Positions 21,082 to 31,636 of a stretch of 64,000 nt of DNA are shown here, piece after piece (position 1 is the first letter of the stretch; each line of letters begins with the position of its first letter). Under the pieces are notes generated by a model. It did not search any database. It was not told where the DNA came from and saw only the letters and a program-made list of their open reading frames with translations. Made by a program: the position numbers and the translations under genes. This DNA is from Trissonchulus latispiculum (Eukaryota > Nematoda > Enoplea > Enoplida > Ironidae): NCBI GenBank assembly GCA_030248195.1, contig JASAND010013578.1, forward strand, positions 1-64,000. Reading direction: 5' to 3'.

Positions 21082-21521
21082 TAGTGATGTTTCAGGCACT
21101 AGAACTGAAACTGAAACTAGGTTTCAGGTTGTACAGGTTTCAGTTTCAGGCCGCCGACTGAAACTAAAACTGAAACTGAAACTAAGTTGAGTACAGACCT
21201 GAAACTCAAACTGAAATTAGTTTCAGTCTTTTCTCAAAACTTGAAGTTTTAAAGGTTTTAAACCGCGATTTGGTTAATATTTTGGAGTGGGGACCTAAAT
21301 AATCTCAAAATTAATCCTTTACATGATCTCTGAATGCTAGAAACTGCACTTTTCTGAATGACCTAAAAACTGAAACTGAAACTGCGCCTAAAACTAAAAC
21401 TGAAACTGAAACTGTTTTGTGTTCCTGGACTGAAACTTAAACTGAAACTGAAACTATTTTGTGTTCCCGACTGAAACTGAAACTGAAACTTAAACTAAAA
21501 TATGCTACTGAAACAACACTA
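21082..21521. mobile_element. hAT-like MITE with CTGAAA motifs
   Basis: A 440-bp element with ends TAGTGATGTTTCAG and, at the right, CTGAAACAACACTA. Dense CTGAAACTGAAA-type repeats lie inside both ends. The flanks (ACACATCG and CTACATAG) resemble each other only weakly. It sits 17 bp after the retroelement's target duplication. A second copy of the same family is at 57379-57772. Confidence 0.6.
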
Positions 21522-22157
21522 CTACATAGTTATCTACGGCAATACTCTAAAAGAGTAGAAAATTTCAGATAAGATAAAACAAAATAACCATTGATTTTTC
21601 AAAAGAATAATTTTTTATAAAAATCGCCACCAAAATTGAATAAAAGACAAAATAGTTAATTGAAATCATCAGCGGCCCGAAGCCCCGGCCCGATGCCCCG
21701 GCTGCTCCAGCACTCGGCACGTCCCGTCCCAGCCAGTTCTACCTCAGGCCCGGCCCGAGCTATACTACACTGCACCCTATACCCTGTATGGGTGGAAAGC
21801 TTCTGGGATCTTCCCCATTATTCCTCCCATGTAATTTATAAAACGACCAATTGAGCTAAAATTTGGTATGGATGCGTTTTCGAACTTCAATGAAGTTCAG
21901 AGATAGCAAAAGTTTTATTCGTAGGGGGACCAAGCCTAGCTTGTATAAAATAGGCTTCAAAATAACCAGAATTGTGTTGTACAAGCCAGAAAACACCAAT
22001 AAATAACTTTCTAGAAGGCAAAACATCTATGTTTGCATAACGTTAGTTTTGCAAAAGGTACAGTACAGATCTCAAGGCTTCAAACCATCTTAAGCTTAGG
22101 CTTCTTGATTTTCGATCTTTCAACACCCACAGATAATCTATTTGGATGTAAACCTAC
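21522..22157. other. Intergenic, no gene seen
   Basis: A short GC-rich patch with CCCCGGCCCGATGCCCCGG (21678-21710) resembles the motif clusters of the hAT MITEs but I could not find ends. The rest is AT-rich sequence without recognisable features. Confidence 0.3.
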
Positions 22158-22961
22158 TTAACTTCCATCAAAGAACAGTTGATGATAATAAACAACGCGA
22201 TGTTTAATTCGTTCAGTATGAGGCGTTGCGTGCAAACACTGATAGTATTTACAGGACAGACAGAAAATGTAGGACTCAAAAGTCACCACACCAATATACA
22301 GCGAGAGATATAAAAAGCTTTCCTGAAACAGCGGCCAGCTGAACCGTTTCTGTCTTTCGATGATTTCAACCTCCAGGAAACTCCATATGTGAAATCCTAT
22401 GTGAATTAGACAGTAGATAATCAGCAGTAGTTTGAGACCCGTCGGAATTATGACTAGTGCACTGTTCCTTCTCAAAATACCGACAATAAAAACAACACAA
22501 CTGACCAGCCAAACCAGCACTAGAACGGTTCCCGCCACCCTCCCAAACGTCAGCACATGACTATGAAAATAGTAGTAGGGACAGAGTGCTGCGGATTCAG
22601 TTTGTTGCTGTTGCTGCTGCTGCTGTTGCTGCGTTCTGCTGCGATCTTCCATCGCACAGATATCGTAGTATCGAAGCCGGTGCGCCCGAGGGTCACCACC
22701 GTACTCGAGGCACAACCAGTAGACCAGGGCTGAGGATAGAGCCAGACCCAGTAGGAGTTCGAGCACCACCAGGGTTAGGAGGACGGATTTAAGGCGACAG
22801 GACTCGAAACAGTGTCGAGTTGTTGTCGTCGGATCGATCAAGTAGTCTAAGGAAATGTGAGGTAGATTGCCATGAGGTGGGGCTACAGGAGACTGTAGTC
22901 GATAATCGAGCAGATCCAGACTGTTATTGTAGTAGACTGTAGATTTGTCCTTTTCTTTCAT
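22158..22961 (-). CDS. Four-TM membrane protein with polyQ loop
   Basis: A 267-residue intronless ORF on the minus strand using the ATG at 22961; the frame stays open to 22997 without another ATG. It has four hydrophobic segments: one at about a quarter of the length, then a loop with a run of ten Gln, a second and third segment in the middle, and a fourth near the C-terminus. A Cys-containing loop joins segments 1 and 2. The layout recalls tetraspan proteins, but no family motif is recognised. Location is probably a cell membrane. The polyQ is coded by mixed CAG and CAA. The length and lack of stops make it likely a real gene. Confidence 0.6.
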   Translation of the reverse strand: MKEKDKSTVYYNNSLDLLDYRLQSPVAPPHGNLPHISLDYLIDPTTTTRHCFESCRLKSVLLTLVVLELLLGLALSSALVYWLCLEYGGDPRAHRLRYYDICAMEDRSRTQQQQQQQQQQTESAALCPYYYFHSHVLTFGRVAGTVLVLVWLVSCVVFIVGILRRNSALVIIPTGLKLLLIIYCLIHIGFHIWSFLEVEIIERQKRFSWPLFQESFLYLSLYIGVVTFESYIFCLSCKYYQCLHATPHTERIKHRVVYYHQLFFDGS

Positions 22962-22997
22962 ACTTTGAACATTAGGATAGTTCGGAAATATAGGCAA

Positions 22998-24289
22998 ATC
23001 TAAATATTCTAAATATAAAAAGCGATTTGTTTATGGTAACTATATTGTAGTATTGGTGTAAAAGGTTGACAGAAAACCACCGTAGACTCCCGTTGGATAC
23101 AGTTTGGGGGAAATCTATACCATGACTTGAAAGAGGAATGTTTAGTCTCAAATTGGGCAAAATTAATCAATCACTCGGATTTTAGCTGATATGATCATCT
23201 GACTCTCGACAAATAAAAATTTGATTTTAGTATTCAGTGTCTAAAAGGGTTTGAGCGTCGGATAGCGAAGTGGTTTCCTACTACGTTATAAGGGGAAGAT
23301 CATACCAAGCCTGATCTTGCAGGCAATAAGCTCTCTAGCACCCTATTTGAAGTCTCTCCTGGGCAATTTACTGAGAATGTCGTGGGGTGCCCGCTCGACA
23401 GGTGGAGCTACGGTGGACATCGTGAACGTTCTGTAGAACACCTAGGATAATTGTCATGGTAATTATTCAGTGTCAGCATTCCCCTTACCTCAAAAATGCA
23501 CACCTACGTTCTGAGCTGGCACTACCCCTAACTGGACTACCGACTGGGGTGAGGTGGTTGTACAAAAAACTCTAAATTACATTCATTGTATTCTCCATCT
23601 TTACTCAATTCAAGCAAAAAATCGATGAGAAAAACATAAGAAGTAGAGCTTTAAAACTTGAAAGCTAACATTTCCGATAGCCGAAATGCGTAGGACTATT
23701 TCAGCAAGCAGTAATTTTTGAGGGCTAAAATTCCACTGTTAATGACTTTCATGTCAAAGTTTCCGAAGGCTTGTTGATGGTTGCAGATGGGAGTCATTTC
23801 TAAGATTTAAACCAACTGGTAAACTTTCAAAGAAAGTTTTATTTTGACTGCACAGCTGTGCTTTTTAAAAATAGCACTTTCAATACCAGCTGTTTGCTGG
23901 AGCGGTGTTTTCTTGAAATGAAGGGGTAAAAACTAATTAGGTATAAATAAAACGATAACTTAGTTTTACAAATTGGGCGTAATTTTTGATGTAACTCCTC
24001 TGAATTCTTGCGTTGAATTCTTGAATCTTTAAAATCTCACTAATTGATTGTCGGTAGGACGATTATTTGAGAGCTTAATCTTGAGTTGAAAAATCAACGA
24101 ATGAAGAATGCAAGTATAAGTATGTATTTATTGTTACATAAGTAATGTAACATAAATTAAGGCAATATTTTATTTATATTTAATACATATATGTTTTTAA
24201 TTGACATAAAGATGTATATTAATCAGACAAAATTATAACGTAACCACAACGATTTTTTCAGTGTTCGGTAAATAGTTTTTAAAACCTTC
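22998..24289. other. Intergenic, possible degenerate SINE
   Basis: About 1.3 kb without a gene. At 23255-23320 a line with GGATAGCGAAGTGG looks like a Pol III A box, so a worn SINE is possible. The rest (23580-24290) is AT-rich with no recognisable feature. Confidence 0.3.
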
Positions 24290-24364
24290 GCTTTAGCTGA
24301 AATTCGATCCCCCGACCTTGCGATCCGCTGTCCGACGGTCTACCAGCTCAGCCATCGGGCCAGC
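24290..24364 (-). repeat. tRNA-derived SINE head
   Basis: On the minus strand GATGGCTGAGCTGG fits an A box and GGGGGATCGAATTTC a B box, about 35 bp apart. The folded anticodon stem is poor, so this is a tRNA-like SINE or pseudogene. It begins directly after the stop codon of the SLC6-like gene. Confidence 0.55.
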
Positions 24365-26026
24365 CTAATATTTTTCTGGTTCCTGTGGGGTAACATGAGG
24401 CTCTCTGAGGGTTTCCATGTCGACATATCCGGCACCCGGATATTCGGAATCTGCCGGATTTCGCCAACTGAACAGCTCAATTTCCGTATTCCGGGAGGGC
24501 AGGAAAAGCGACCGACAAATGCTTTTCCTTCGGTTGACAACAGCCAGCACCAGAATGACCAAAATTGTTCCCCAGAAAAATACCGAGCCCGGAATTAGAC
24601 CAATCAGAAAGTAGGGTTTCGAGTCACCGTAGCCTGCAGCGTAGGCTATCAGCCAGCGGATAAATAGGCTGAAAGCACCCAAAGCCAGCAAGCCAGTCAA
24701 CACAGCAGAGATGATCAGAAAAATCTTTTTACCGGTCGATATTGATCGACCGTACATGGCAACCTTAAAGATCAAATAAATCATTAGGCCAAATAATTCG
24801 ATAGAAATCAGCAAACAGATCAAATACGATGAATGTTCATCAACAACAGCTAGATGGTGTAGTTGGCTTTCTCCACAAAAAATTAATCCCAAAAGATAGA
24901 CCACAATCACCATGGCAACCGTAGTGATCAATCGAATAGATCTGCGATCGCACCGCCTTGGGAGAATGTCCAAAATCGATGAAATCAATACTTCGACCAG
25001 AGCAGCCTTTGCTAGAACGGTAGTTATGATAATCATAAGGTAGAAAAGTGATAGCCAAACTTTACGAACCGGGAGAAGGGACAAAATTTTCGGCACCGTT
25101 CCATATAAAAGGTAGTCAAAGCCCCCACCCGACATCACTTCCGTAACAGACAAGCCATGCGTGAAGGCATAAAATCCAGCATAAGATACCATGACCGTTC
25201 CTGACCAAATGTTAAATAAGAAATATAGAATCACAAAAATCACCAAATCAATCCCCCACAGGCAGAGATGATTTCCGGAATATTTCCGGAATTTCGTCAA
25301 AGTCGGATAAAGGCCCAGCCCGATTCCAATTCCATAGACCAAGGAGGAAGAAACTGTGTAACCGAAATTAGGATTCGAAATTCGGTCAAAATCAGGCACG
25401 AAAAAATGCTTTACTCCTTCACTGGCACCCTCCAGAGTGGCGGCCCGGATATAAAGCAGAATCATAATCACCAGGACCCCTCCAAAACCTAGGGTACTGA
25501 AAATCGCAAAACTCAACGGGCTGAAGGACAGACAAATTAGAACCAGGAAACAAAATACCAAATAGGCCACCGCGTGCGAACCGAAACTTAGCTTATCCAG
25601 GGCCAATTCTTGAAATCCTTGGGTCACATTTTGACCGAAGCCGACCTGATTTGACGAAAAATCACCCAAATTCGTGAACAAGACATAATAAAAGGCATAC
25701 ACACATTTGCTCACATAAGGCCCATATACGATAACTGTTAGGGCTGTTAGGAGCACAAAGGAGAAACCGAAAGCCTGAAAAATCGGTACAACCCTAAATA
25801 GTTTGATTATTCCCCGGGCATAGGTTCCGATGCTGAATTCGGCAACCAAAACTGGAAGGGCGAAGAATAGAAGCTGGAGACCGAAAACCAGCAAAAATGC
25901 TCCGCCCCCGTTGAATACGGTAAGAATAGGAATCCGTGTAAAAGGTGATATTCCCAGAGTTGCCATCAAAAGAGTTGGCACCAACAGGACTCGATATAAA
26001 ATCATCGGCACTGATTGACAGCCCAT
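24365..26026 (-). CDS. SLC6-like sodium:neurotransmitter symporter family
   Basis: A 553-residue intronless ORF with about 12 hydrophobic segments. Family marks include FNGGGAFLLVFGLQLL with FALPVLVAEFSIGTYARG in the TM1-TM2 region, the long TM3 loop with an N-glycosylation-type site (NVT) and a TM6-TM8 region with YPTLTKFRKYSGN and FYLMIIITTVLAKAALVEV. The highly conserved NVWRFPY motif of TM1 is replaced by SPFTRIPI, so ion and substrate binding may differ or be lost. The N-terminus is very short. It would move small amines or amino acids across the plasma membrane if active. The lack of introns suggests a retrocopy or a lineage-specific paralogue. The stop codon adjoins a SINE. Confidence 0.75.
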   Translation of the reverse strand: MGCQSVPMILYRVLLVPTLLMATLGISPFTRIPILTVFNGGGAFLLVFGLQLLFFALPVLVAEFSIGTYARGIIKLFRVVPIFQAFGFSFVLLTALTVIVYGPYVSKCVYAFYYVLFTNLGDFSSNQVGFGQNVTQGFQELALDKLSFGSHAVAYLVFCFLVLICLSFSPLSFAIFSTLGFGGVLVIMILLYIRAATLEGASEGVKHFFVPDFDRISNPNFGYTVSSSLVYGIGIGLGLYPTLTKFRKYSGNHLCLWGIDLVIFVILYFLFNIWSGTVMVSYAGFYAFTHGLSVTEVMSGGGFDYLLYGTVPKILSLLPVRKVWLSLFYLMIIITTVLAKAALVEVLISSILDILPRRCDRRSIRLITTVAMVIVVYLLGLIFCGESQLHHLAVVDEHSSYLICLLISIELFGLMIYLIFKVAMYGRSISTGKKIFLIISAVLTGLLALGAFSLFIRWLIAYAAGYGDSKPYFLIGLIPGSVFFWGTILVILVLAVVNRRKSICRSLFLPSRNTEIELFSWRNPADSEYPGAGYVDMETLREPHVTPQEPEKY

Positions 26027-26928
26027 GATTTGCTGATCTATCTTAGCTAGAAATAAAATAAAATTGTTAAAATTATTATCATCATCGTCATTGAATTAAT
26101 GTGAAAGATAAAAATCAGGATTGAAAGATGTGGAGAAAAGTGCTTGTATTGCTTATCTTTAACATAAGAGAAAGACTGCTCAATTTCACTAGATATTAGC
26201 AAGAGTACATAATATTAGAGTGTCCCTCTACGAACACTCTTATCAGAGTAAAAACTATGGTCTGTTCGATAACGACTCACCCTTCCTCCCTCAAATCAGA
26301 CCCTAGTGACCCCCGCAAATTAGACCCTAGTGATCCCCCCGCAAATCAGTAGCTAGTCGAAACGGGGTACGATCACTCGTATGTTTATGTGCTTACGCAC
26401 CAAAACACATGCAGTGTGCTAGCAAATTTTGTGCCTTCGTCGAGCTTTAGAACACAAACATAGCGCACACAATTCTTTGAAGTGATGAGTCTAATTTTCG
26501 GGGGGGGGGGGGGTGTCAGCCGTTAGCGAGCAGAGCATAGTTTTTGCTCTGATAACATAGAACATGCAGCATGCGTGCATTTTATGTACTTTGGAAAGTA
26601 TTAAGTCAGCCACAGGGCTTCAACCAGAAACGCGAATGTTCACTCGTTAGGCATGGGGGCGTGCCGCCAACAGCCAATGACATTGCTGCGACCCATCCCC
26701 ATACAGAGGGGGGTGGCGTCACAAGCGGACGCCTTAAAAACTCCCTCTCCGTTTGGGGTGGCATCGCCGCTAGCATACAAACAAACAATCAGATCACAAA
26801 AACTCCGCCCACAAGTTTTGGGTGAGGGCTTGAAAAGGATTTCGGTAGTTTTAATAAATTCACAAAAACGGTCCCCATTTGCCAATGTTAGACTGTCTTG
26901 GTCGTCTACATACTTCAGTCAGAATGTA
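26027..26928. other. Intergenic, no gene seen
   Basis: It contains a short tandem of CAGACCCTAGTGA/TAGACCCTAGTGA (26297-26335) and a run of about 12 G at 26502-26513. A GC-rich part at 26640-26830 gives ORFs in several frames but no recognisable protein. Confidence 0.35.
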
Positions 26929-27295
26929 AAAAAGGTAAAGTTAACCCCCGGAGGATTCTCCTGCCCTTGTCAGGGTCTAGGGTGCCGGTGCTCATCCCCG
27001 GATACACAGCCCTTGAGCCAGGAGTGTCACCTCGAATGATGACTTACAACCGTGGAGGAGGGGCCAGCTCCTCAAGGCAGACCCCTACACGGTCTCCTGT
27101 TACCTTCCAACATAAGTGGTACCCATTTACCGACCAACTAAGGATGGATAGCTGGGTTGGCTAGAGCCCACGGCGAACCGATATGTGCTTAGTCCCTTGC
27201 TCAAGGGGATTTGTGAAAGCCTTGTGGCAGCGGGGATTCGAACCTCGGACTATCGGATCCAAAGTCGAACGCCTTAACCACTCGGCCGGCCGGCA
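26929..27295 (-). repeat. tRNA-derived SINE, minus strand
   Basis: The head (27223-27293) has an A box (GGCCGAGTGGTTAAGG) and B box (GGTTCGAATCCCC) of a Ser/Leu-like tRNA. The body carries CCTTGAGCAAGGGACT, a motif common in animal tRNA SINEs. The tail ends in a T run on the minus strand. A direct repeat TCAGAATGT flanks both ends (about 26919-26928 and 27297-27305), a plausible target duplication. ORFs here are shadows. Confidence 0.75.
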
Positions 27296-27365
27296 TTCAG
27301 AATGTCATTAGTCAGAATTTCATTAGTCAAAATTTCATTAGTCAGAATTTCGTGTGTCAGCATTT
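27294..27365. repeat. Short tandem repeat
   Basis: Four to five imperfect copies of CATTAGTCAGAATTT, partly built from the SINE's target duplication. Confidence 0.6.
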
Positions 27366-27500
27366 TATAAAAGCAATTGTCTTGGCGCTAAGTCTAACAA
27401 GATGTATGATCTTGATGATGATTTTATAATAGTCTCTAATAGTGAAAAATGTATGAGTGGATCTCTGACATCAGCTATAACAGCAAGAAAGATCTCTTTT

Positions 27501-27838
27501 CAAGACGGTTCGCTACAACTGAGATGGGTCCGCCTACCTACATCTTTTGAACCGAGAAGAAGAAACGAGGGATAGGTTGTTTCGTTCAAATCCTAAGCGA
27601 ATCAGTATGAATGAAATTATTATTATTACTAAAAAACTTAAAAGAAATTACAAAAGTTAAAATTAACTTGATCCTTTTCATGAAAGAATTTAAAAGTGAA
27701 GTCAAGCTTGATTCGAATTACGACCTAAAAGAGTTGTTTAACTGTACTCTATTCTGAAACAGGCTATCCGTCATTTATCCCTGTCGTTCGGAAGACGCAG
27801 GTAGGCGGACCCAACTCAGTTGTGGCGAACCGTCTTGA
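27501..27838. repeat. Imperfect inverted repeat, MITE-like
   Basis: About 55 bp at 27501-27556 recurs in inverted form at 27781-27838 with roughly 85% identity (shared GGGTCCGCCTACCT and AAGACGGTTCGC). About 225 bp lie between. It could be a foldback element or hairpin precursor; the ends and target duplication are not clear. Confidence 0.5.
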
Positions 27839-29176
27839 AAAACCGCTTCTTGGCGCTCCTCTCCTAAACGGGAAGGGGGCATGTTTGACCACCAAACCCA
27901 ACGGAGAATTTTGGAATTGCCTCGTATTGTAGTCAGAGCACCGTTATGAAATACAAAGAATAAAAGCCCCCTTCTGATTTTTACATAGCGCAATACGGCA
28001 CTCCTAGTATTAGATTTAGAACCAATTGCATTTAAGGTGTGATTGAAAATATTTGACTCTTAACCAAGTTTTTTCCTGAAAATATTTGACTCCTAACCAA
28101 GTTTTTTCTTAAGGTCGAAGAGAAATTAATACATGGATATTTTTTATTGTTATGTACCTACAAGGTTTAGATGGATATAAATGGCTTCTGTAATTGGAAT
28201 TTGGAAACCACCCAAGCACTACATATAAAGCTATCACAAACAACAAAATTGTTAAGGATGTTTGCTTAGATATTTTCAAATAAAAAGTGAAATGAAATAG
28301 TGATAGAAAAAACTGTTTGCACTAAAACTTTAGAGTGCAGGAAATTTACTGAGTTAAACTTTCAGTCTAAATGTTGTACAAAGCGGTACCACTGCTTTAA
28401 AATCGAGGATTTTACAACTGCAACACACTTGATGTCATGTTAGTTTGATGGTTGGTTTAAACTGTAGGAACAACTTCGCGGACAACATTTAAACTACACA
28501 GTTTATCTGGCAAAACTAGATCTCGCAATCAAATGCTGATGAAAAAACTTAATATATTTGACGAATTTCTAGTTGAAGTTTTTATTGCAAAAATAGCTGT
28601 TGGCAAAATTGCGTCTAATATATTCATACAATTACTAAGAATAGCTCGTTTTGAAGTTTGCGTCAAAATCTCTTACAGGTTGTTGTCACAATTCATTTCC
28701 AATCATGTTTTGTATTGCTTTGCAATGACTCTAAAGTAATAGCTAACTCAATTTTTGGGGGCGTCAACCGTTCTTCTATGATATAAGGGAAATTATTATG
28801 GACTCTTGATAAGCGTATGACGCTTGTCGCACTCTTATAGTTATTAGCAAGAGTGTGACCCCCACAACCAAGGATCCAACATGCAATTGTGTCTGTTTGT
28901 GTGCTCACTCGTTAGCTATATTTTAATTGTCATTCCAGCCAGTTCCCAAATCTGCTAAGGACACTTAGCAAAAATGGTAAAACTTCATGAAACGGGCCCT
29001 ACATTTGAACATTTCTATATTTGCTAACATTAGCAAGAACGGTACATTTTAAATGCTTTGAGGGCAATAAGAGTCACAGTTATCTTCAGGCTTGTGGGAT
29101 GACTTTTATCAAATCAGCTGGCTCCCTTATCAGTTAAGTCCTTACCTAATGACCGACTCCATAAGCACACACCTGC
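27839..29176. other. Intergenic, no gene seen
   Basis: It holds a tandem duplication of about 32 bp (AAAATATTTGACTC plus TAACCAAGTTTTTTC) at 28047-28113. Otherwise AT-rich sequence without recognisable genes. Confidence 0.35.
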
Positions 29177-29184
29177 CTATCCAG

Positions 29185-29610
29185 TAGAGATGAAGATTTT
29201 GGCTCTCGGCTCGGCTCGACTCGGCTCGCGAGCCGAGCCGAACCGAGCCAGCAACAATTTCTCCCGAGCCGAGCCGAGCCGAGCCGAGCCGAGCCGAGCC
29301 GACAAAAATCAAAAATCGGAATTCGACCAAATTTCCTTGTCATATTTCAGAACTTCTTCAAACAAAATGACCATCAGTGAAGGCTGTATTTAGTTTTCAA
29401 TTTTGCACCCTAATTTTAAATTTTCTTTAGCTTTTTTAATACCTTCCAAGCGAATTTCAAGCTTGGCGAGCCGAGCCGAGCCGAGCCGACCCACTTTCAA
29501 AATCTTCTCGAGCCGAGCTGGGTATGACTGCGAGCCGAGCAGAGCCGAGCTAACCTCATTTTCTCGCGAGCCGAGCCGAGCCGGAAAAGTCCCGCTCGTC
29601 CTCATCTCTA
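29185..29610. mobile_element. hAT-like MITE with CGAGC motifs
   Basis: A 426-bp element with ends TAGAGATGA and TCATCTCTA, flanked by a perfect 8-bp target duplication CTATCCAG (29177-29184, 29611-29618). Dense GAGCC/CGAGC tandem motifs lie inside both ends. No coding capacity; ORFs such as runs of SARLG are artefacts of the repeat. Confidence 0.85.
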
Positions 29611-30081
29611 CTATCCAGTACCCAGCGGCGTGGCCAGTACACAGTTCTGCACGATCACTAGCTCAAAACATTTTCCTTCGGTTTTGCTGACGCTGCGCTG
29701 ACTTCCTAATTTAGGAGAAAAGTGATATAGTCAAGTGCCCTAATAAGAGCAGTGTGCTAATAAGAACAGAAGCTGTTCTTATTCGATCTAGTGCTTTATC
29801 ATTTACGAAAACACAGGTATGTAAAAGTGGCGCTGCCGCTGCTGACCCTGGAACAATTGGCGAATCAGTTTATTCTCCGGGATAAATAAGACCATATTAT
29901 TTAGCATTATCAAGACGACTGGGTGTCCTAGTAAAAACACCGTTATGTCACATTCTGTATTTTATAATGTAGGGGCAAAGTTTCTCATTGGATAATTAAA
30001 ATGTTATTAAAAACATATTTAAGTGTTCTTATAAGCATGTCTATATTAGATAAGAGCGAACGTACCAAAATAGAAAGTGCT

Positions 30082-30219
30082 TATTAGAAAAGTAGCTAAT
30101 AGAGCAAAAAGTGAGATTCCATACTATACTTCATGAATCTGTAATTAGTTAGTAACTTGCGATGCTGCCATTATAAATCGAATCGTCTCTGTTTGCGTCC
30201 ACATTCAACATTTCTAACA
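30082..30219 (+). repeat. 5' LTR of copia element
   Basis: A 138-bp LTR beginning TATTAGAAA and ending TTTCTAACA, so its ends are nearly inverted. It differs from the 3' LTR by only a few bases, pointing to a fairly recent insertion. The target duplication GTGCT is at 30077-30081. Confidence 0.85.
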
Positions 30220-30233
30220 GGTTATGGGCCCAC
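30220..30233 (+). promoter_or_regulatory. Initiator tRNA-Met half-molecule primer site
   Basis: GGTTATGGGCCCAC follows the LTR directly. It is complementary to the anticodon region of initiator tRNA-Met, not to its 3' end. Drosophila copia is known to prime from a tRNA-iMet fragment in this way, so the same mode is inferred here. Confidence 0.7.
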
Positions 30234-30354
30234 CCCACGTATTCTGCGGTTGCATAGCTTTGCACTGTGAAATGACATTCATTATGCTGGTAGCCTACAG
30301 CTACAGAGTTTCCTGGAAGCCTGAGAAACCCTGAAAGATGCTACCAGACCACAT

Positions 30355-31275
30355 GTGCATTTTGCATATGTTGGAGCCCAGATAGATGAACCAGCTACCA
30401 TGACGGAAGCTATGAACAGTAGTTATGCTGCAGAATGGAAGGCAGCAGCTAGATCCGAAATGGATTCCTTGGAAGAAAATGAAACATGGAAATTGGTTCC
30501 TTTACCAGAAGGCCGAATACCAATCAAGTGCCGATGGATATTCAAGGTGAAATACAAGTCCGACGGCTCCATAGAGAGATTCAAGGCACGGCTTGTAGCG
30601 AAAGGATATTCACAAAATTATGGAGTCGACTACGAAGAAACGTTCGCACCAGTTGTAAAATTTACAACAGTGCGCACGCTGCTGGTGTTGGCTGTTGAAG
30701 AAGGGATGGATGTCCATCAAATGGATGTAACGACCGCGTTTTTCTATGGTTCACTGTCAGAAGAAATCTTCATGGAGCAACCAGAAGGTTTTGTAAAAGA
30801 AGATAAAAAGGATCATGTTTGCAAGTTGCAGCGAAGTCTGTATGGGTTAAAACAGGCTCCAAGACGCTGGAACCAGACCTTAGATGACTATCTTCAGAGG
30901 AGTAGTTTCATCAAGGTCGAGTCAGATGCCTGCCTCTACCACAAAACCGAGAAAGATGAAAAAGTTGTCCTGGCACTTTACGTGGACGATTTGTTGATAG
31001 TGACGAAAAGTTCAACCTTACTGGAAGAAACGAAGAATACTTTGAAACAAAGATTTAAAATGAAAGATATGGGAAGAGTCCACTACTACCTTGGGGTGGA
31101 AATTGCCTACGATCAGCAAAGAAAAGAAATGCGCCTTAGTCAAAAGCGTTATTTGGAGAAGGTATTAGAGAAGTTTGGGATGAAGGACTGTAAGCCAGCT
31201 ACAGTTCCCATGGATCCTGGTTTGAAGCTGTCCAAAGAAGTCTCCAAGGATCATAAATTGGACGAAACTCACTGA
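30355..31275 (+). pseudogene. Copia reverse transcriptase fragment
   Basis: An open 306-codon frame with the RVT_2-type reverse transcriptase of Ty1/copia elements. It has RWIFKVKYKSDGS, RLVAKGYSQ, QMDVTTAFFYG (first catalytic Asp), KLQRSLYGLKQAPRRW and YVDDLLIV (catalytic DD). No ATG opens the frame at its start. It ends early, in the region before RNase H, by deletion. The RT core is intact, but alone it is a fragment of Pol. Confidence 0.9.
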
Positions 31276-31488
31276 AGCTGTTAAATCGGGTCTAGTTGCA
31301 ACAGTTGCATATTGCAAACTGCAAGCAATGTGCAGCAAGCAAGTTCGGACAATCTGTTATTTCAGTGGGAGCTGCAGTGTGAATCTAGTCAGGGGCAAGG
31401 AAACAGCATACTCCATAAAACTAATATATATCTTAAGGCTTCGCCACTTTGCTACTTCACGGTTTTTGCTCTACTAGCTAAGTGGGAG

Positions 31489-31626
31489 TATTAGAAAAGT
31501 AGCTAATAGAGCAAAAAGTGAGATTCCATACTATACTTCATGTATCTGTATTTAGTTAGTAACTTGCGATGCGGCCATCATAAATCGAATCGTCTCTGTT
31601 TGCGTCCACATTCAACATTTCTAACA
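31489..31626 (+). repeat. 3' LTR of copia element
   Basis: 138 bp, matching the 5' LTR except for a few substitutions. Followed by target duplication GTGCT (31627-31631). Confidence 0.85.
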
Positions 31627-31636
31627 GTGCTCTTAT

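Larger units (their letters stand above)
30082..31626 (+). mobile_element. Short copia retrotransposon, internally deleted
   Basis: 1545 bp in all, with 138-bp LTRs and a perfect 5-bp target duplication GTGCT (30077-30081 and 31627-31631). Gag, protease, integrase and most of RNase H are missing; an RT part remains. It probably moved with proteins from a full copy, or was deleted afterwards. AGTGGGAG before the 3' LTR is a plausible polypurine tract. Confidence 0.85.

Noticed and set aside
26571..27164. Overlapping ORFs of 60-128 codons
   Set aside because: They lie across a SINE and its GC-rich flank, without domain or codon evidence.
29142..29690. ORFs rich in SARLG or SRAEP on both strands
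   Set aside because: They translate the subterminal CGAGC motif of the hAT MITE.
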